Shown here in pieces: positions 61,516 to 64,000 of a DNA stretch of 64,000 nt. Made by a program: the position numbers and the translations under genes. The notes under the pieces are model-generated. The model made no database searches. It was not told the DNA's origin and saw nothing but the letters and a program-made list of their open reading frames with translations. Numbering within the stretch: the first letter of the stretch is position 1; every line of letters begins with the position of its first letter. This DNA is from Lysobacter firmicutimachus (GTDB lineage Bacteria; Pseudomonadota; Gammaproteobacteria; Xanthomonadales; Xanthomonadaceae). The stretch is taken from positions 4,092,001 through 4,156,000 of the forward strand of contig NZ_JBANDL010000002.1 in the NCBI RefSeq assembly GCF_037027445.1, written 5' to 3'.

Positions 61516-64000
61516 ACGCCGGTCTCCGCGGAGTCGGATGAGGAAGCGGTCGAGGACGAAGAACGCGGCGTCGGCGCCGAAGCGGACGGCGGCGCCGGAG
61601 CGAAATAGCCGACCACGGTGCACAGCAGGCCGTAGGCGATGAACGAGGCGATGCCGAGCAGATTGCCGAGATGACCGCGATCGACCAGCACCAGCTTGGC
61701 CAGCACCACCGCCATCAGCACCGCGCCGGCCAGCCACAGGCCGCGTTGGCCGCGACGCGAGCCGGCGATCCAGCCGGCCACGCCGAGCACGCTCCAGACC
61801 ACGGTCAGGCTGGTCTGCACCAGGCTGGTGTCGAACATCGACGGCCCCCAGGGGGTTCCGCCCCAGGCATGCGCGCTGCGCAGCACTTCCAGGGTGATCA
61901 GGCCGAAACCGGCCGCCACCAGCAGCGGTACGCGGCGCCGCTGCAGCCCGGCATCGACCCACGGCGACGCCAGCCACGCGCCGGCGATCGCCAGCGCCGC
62001 CCACTGCAGCAGACCCAGCGGATTCAACAGCGGCAGCCACGGCAGCGGCGAAGACGACGCCGGGTCGAAGGCGTACGCTGCGATCGCGGCCCACGCCGCC
62101 AACAGGAACGAGGCCAGCGCCGGCGCACGCCAACGCGGCAATTGCGCCGCCACCGGCCAGCCGACGACGCGTGGGCGCCACAGCAACAAGGCCGCGCTCA
62201 ACAACATCGGCAGCAGCACCGCGGCCGCGGTCCAGCCGCTGCCATAGATCTCGTCGAGCGGCACGGCGCGGCCGTCCGGACGCAGCCAGCGATGCAGGCC
62301 GATGCCGATCGCCAAGACCCAGGCCCACAGCCAACCGCTGTGCGCGAAACCGAGCTCGGGCCCGGCACGCTCGCGCAGCGCGGCCAGGCTGCGCGCGCCG
62401 CACAGCGCGTACACCGTCCAGGCCAGCCACCCCAGAGCGGCGAACGGCTGCCCGTGCGCTTCGACCTGGGCGAACAGCAGCGGCACGGCCGCGAGCAGGG
62501 CCAGGGTCGCGGTCGCCGACAGCGCGCGCCAATCGTGGCGACGGAACACCTCGGCCGCGGCCAGGCCGGTCGCGGCGACCAGCATCAGTACGGCGTCGAC
62601 GCGTTCGCGCGCTGCGACAAATTCGGCGATCTCGCTGCCGACCGCGCCCAGCCACCAGGCCAGTCCCCAGACGTAGTACGGCAGCGCCAGCCGCGGCGCG
62701 GCGCTGCGGCGATGGCTCCAGGCGCTGGCGAAACCGGCGCCGGCGATCAGCAAGGCGCCGGCGAAGCTGGGGTTGAGCAACGGCCGCTGCGCGTCCCAGA
62801 CCGCATCGCTGGCGCCGATCGCGAATGCGAACGCGGCGGCCAGTTGCAGGCCGGCGCCGGTCAGTTGCGGCAGCGGGCGCCGCTGGCGCAGCCCCAGCCA
62901 GACCAGGGCCGCGCCTTCCAGCGCGAACACGCAGGCGGTGGCCTCGGCGGCCAACGCCAGCGGGATGGCCAGGGTCGCGAAGCCGACCGCAAGCAAGGCA
63001 TAGGGCGTGGCCAGGCCGAGGAAGCGCGGGTCGCGACGCAGGCCAACGGCCAGCAGCGCGTACAGCGCGCCCAGGCCCAGGGCGCAGAACGCCAGCGGCA
63101 TGCGCTCGCCTTCGAGCAAGCCGGCCTGCAGCGAGAACGCGATCAACGGCGTGCCGAACACCAGGCAGCCGTCGATCAGATCGCGTCGGCCGGCGGCGCG
63201 GCGGCGCGCGTACAGCACCGGGATCAGCAGGTAGAAGGCGAAGAACAGCAACAGGAAGGGTTCGCTGCTGGCGAAATGCTCGGGCCGGTAGCGCAGCACG
63301 CCCCACAAGGTGCCGATGCCCCAGGTGAAAGCGAAGCCGAGCAGGTTCAGCGCGCGCCACGGCCGCCACCAGGCGATGGCGAAGATGCCGGCGTTGAGGA
63401 CGGCGTAGTAGCCGAACAGGGCGACATGGTTGCCCGAGCCGGTCGACAGCCAGATCGGCGCGAGGAAACCGGCCAGTATCGCCAGCACCGCCAGCGCGAG
63501 CGCGTTCTGCCGCACCGCCAGCACGCCGGCGCCGGCGACCAGGGCCACGCTGAGGCCGAACGCGGCGCCGGCCGGGATCATGCCGTAAAGCTTGAACGCC
63601 GCGAACACCACCAGCAGCAGCACGCCGATCGCACCGCCCTGCAGGCTCAACGCGAACGCGCGCTTGCGCTCGCGCTGGCGCCAGCCGAACACCAGCCCGG
63701 CCATCGCCGCCAGGGCCACGCCGCTCAGGCGCAACTCCATCGGCAGGCGCATCCAGCCTTGATCGCTGGCGTACTTGAGCAAAGCCGCGACGCCGGCGAA
63801 CAGCACCAGCACGCCGACCTTGACCGGCACGTTGCCCTCGCTGAACCAGCGCCGCAACCAGCGCAGGCCAAGGGTGAACACATCCGGCGGCGGCGGCGCG
63901 GCCGGCGCTCGCGGCGAGGCCGGGCGCGGCGGCAACGTGGGCGGCGCGACCGCCGGCGCGGCGCGCGCGGCGGCCGGCGGCGCGGACGGCAACGGCGGCG
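61512..64000 (-). CDS. DUF2339 polytopic membrane protein (partial, N-terminus beyond window)
   Basis: At least 826 residues with a Pro/Ala-rich cytoplasmic N-terminal region (VAPPTLPPRPASPRAPAAPP) and then more than 20 hydrophobic helices (for example VKVGVLVLFAGVAALLKYAS, LSVALVAGAGVLAVRQNALA, AVLAILAGFLAPIWLSTG). The FSEGNVPVKVGVLVLFAGVA and AILAGFLAPI(W)LSTGSGNHV patterns are DUF2339 hallmarks. The C-terminus is Ser/Pro-rich. The frame is still open at the right edge, so the true start lies outside. Overlaps the DUF3999 gene by four bases. Confidence 0.88.
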   Translation of the reverse strand, partial: PPLPSAPPAAARAAPAVAPPTLPPRPASPRAPAAPPPPDVFTLGLRWLRRWFSEGNVPVKVGVLVLFAGVAALLKYASDQGWMRLPMELRLSGVALAAMAGLVFGWRQRERKRAFALSLQGGAIGVLLLVVFAAFKLYGMIPAGAAFGLSVALVAGAGVLAVRQNALALAVLAILAGFLAPIWLSTGSGNHVALFGYYAVLNAGIFAIAWWRPWRALNLLGFAFTWGIGTLWGVLRYRPEHFASSEPFLLLFFAFYLLIPVLYARRRAAGRRDLIDGCLVFGTPLIAFSLQAGLLEGERMPLAFCALGLGALYALLAVGLRRDPRFLGLATPYALLAVGFATLAIPLALAAEATACVFALEGAALVWLGLRQRRPLPQLTGAGLQLAAAFAFAIGASDAVWDAQRPLLNPSFAGALLIAGAGFASAWSHRRSAAPRLALPYYVWGLAWWLGAVGSEIAEFVAARERVDAVLMLVAATGLAAAEVFRRHDWRALSATATLALLAAVPLLFAQVEAHGQPFAALGWLAWTVYALCGARSLAALRERAGPELGFAHSGWLWAWVLAIGIGLHRWLRPDGRAVPLDEIYGSGWTAAAVLLPMLLSAALLLWRPRVVGWPVAAQLPRWRAPALASFLLAAWAAIAAYAFDPASSSPLPWLPLLNPLGLLQWAALAIAGAWLASPWVDAGLQRRRVPLLVAAGFGLITLEVLRSAHAWGGTPWGPSMFDTSLVQTSLTVVWSVLGVAGWIAGSRRGQRGLWLAGAVLMAVVLAKLVLVDRGHLGNLLGIASFIAYGLLCTVVGYFAPAPPSASAPTPRSSSSTASSSDSAETGV

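Overview
The window is GC-rich (roughly 70 percent by eye), gene-dense chromosomal DNA. The Pil-Chp twitching operon next to gshB-tonB, short GTAG-type REP palindromes and abundant GGGATTC-type short repeats fit a gammaproteobacterium of the Xanthomonadaceae, most likely Lysobacter or a close relative. The genus is an inference from style and gene order, not from a marker gene. I saw no rRNA, tRNA, CRISPR array, prophage or intact transposase.

Layout. 1-5.1 kb: a MacAB-like efflux operon (permease cut by the window edge, ATPase, membrane fusion protein), all on the minus strand, downstream of a sensor kinase/response regulator pair. 5.2-11.1 kb: housekeeping genes (DUF486 membrane protein, Mpo1-like protein, mazG-cysQ-nudE in overlapping order, then divergent bioA-rsmE). 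11.1-11.6 kb: an imperfect tandem repeat with a covarying hairpin. 11.6-25.4 kb: a nagX-like acyltransferase gene, then the Pil-Chp chemosensory cluster, transcribed pilG-pilH-pilI-pilJ-chpA-chpB-chpC on the minus strand, with a divergent gshB-tonB pair. No pilK is present, ChpB has lost its catalytic signature, and ChpA carries a long 15-residue-repeat charged linker. 27.5-42.3 kb: two exported proteins of unknown function, tsaB, a VOC protein, a DinG/YoaA-type helicase, a TPR lipoprotein next to PBP1b (an LpoP-like arrangement), two family 2 glycosyltransferases, a TPR membrane protein and relA. 42.4-49 kb: a tandem pair of related small exported proteins, a composite repeat region, hrpA (with two in-frame insertions of the GGGATTC repeat) and dps. 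49.4-55 kb: recQ and a two-gene unit made of a (GGGGS)8-bearing putative lipoprotein and a TpsB/ShlB-type outer membrane transporter. 55-64 kb: phzF-like gene, two small exported DUF6289-like genes, a HAD phosphatase gene overlapping or abutting pgk, a second composite repeat with a 0.3 kb GGGATTC tract, and a DUF3999/DUF2339 membrane pair that runs off the end.

The most interesting points are (i) the lipoprotein-TpsB unit, which looks like two-partner secretion with a non-canonical passenger and has strong hairpins between its two genes; (ii) a chemosensory system that appears to have lost both arms of methylation adaptation; (iii) invasion of the hrpA reading frame by the same short repeat that fills nearby intergenic DNA; and (iv) an LTXXQ-like insert in the efflux membrane fusion protein. 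All functional calls rest on reading the translated sequences; no database search was run.
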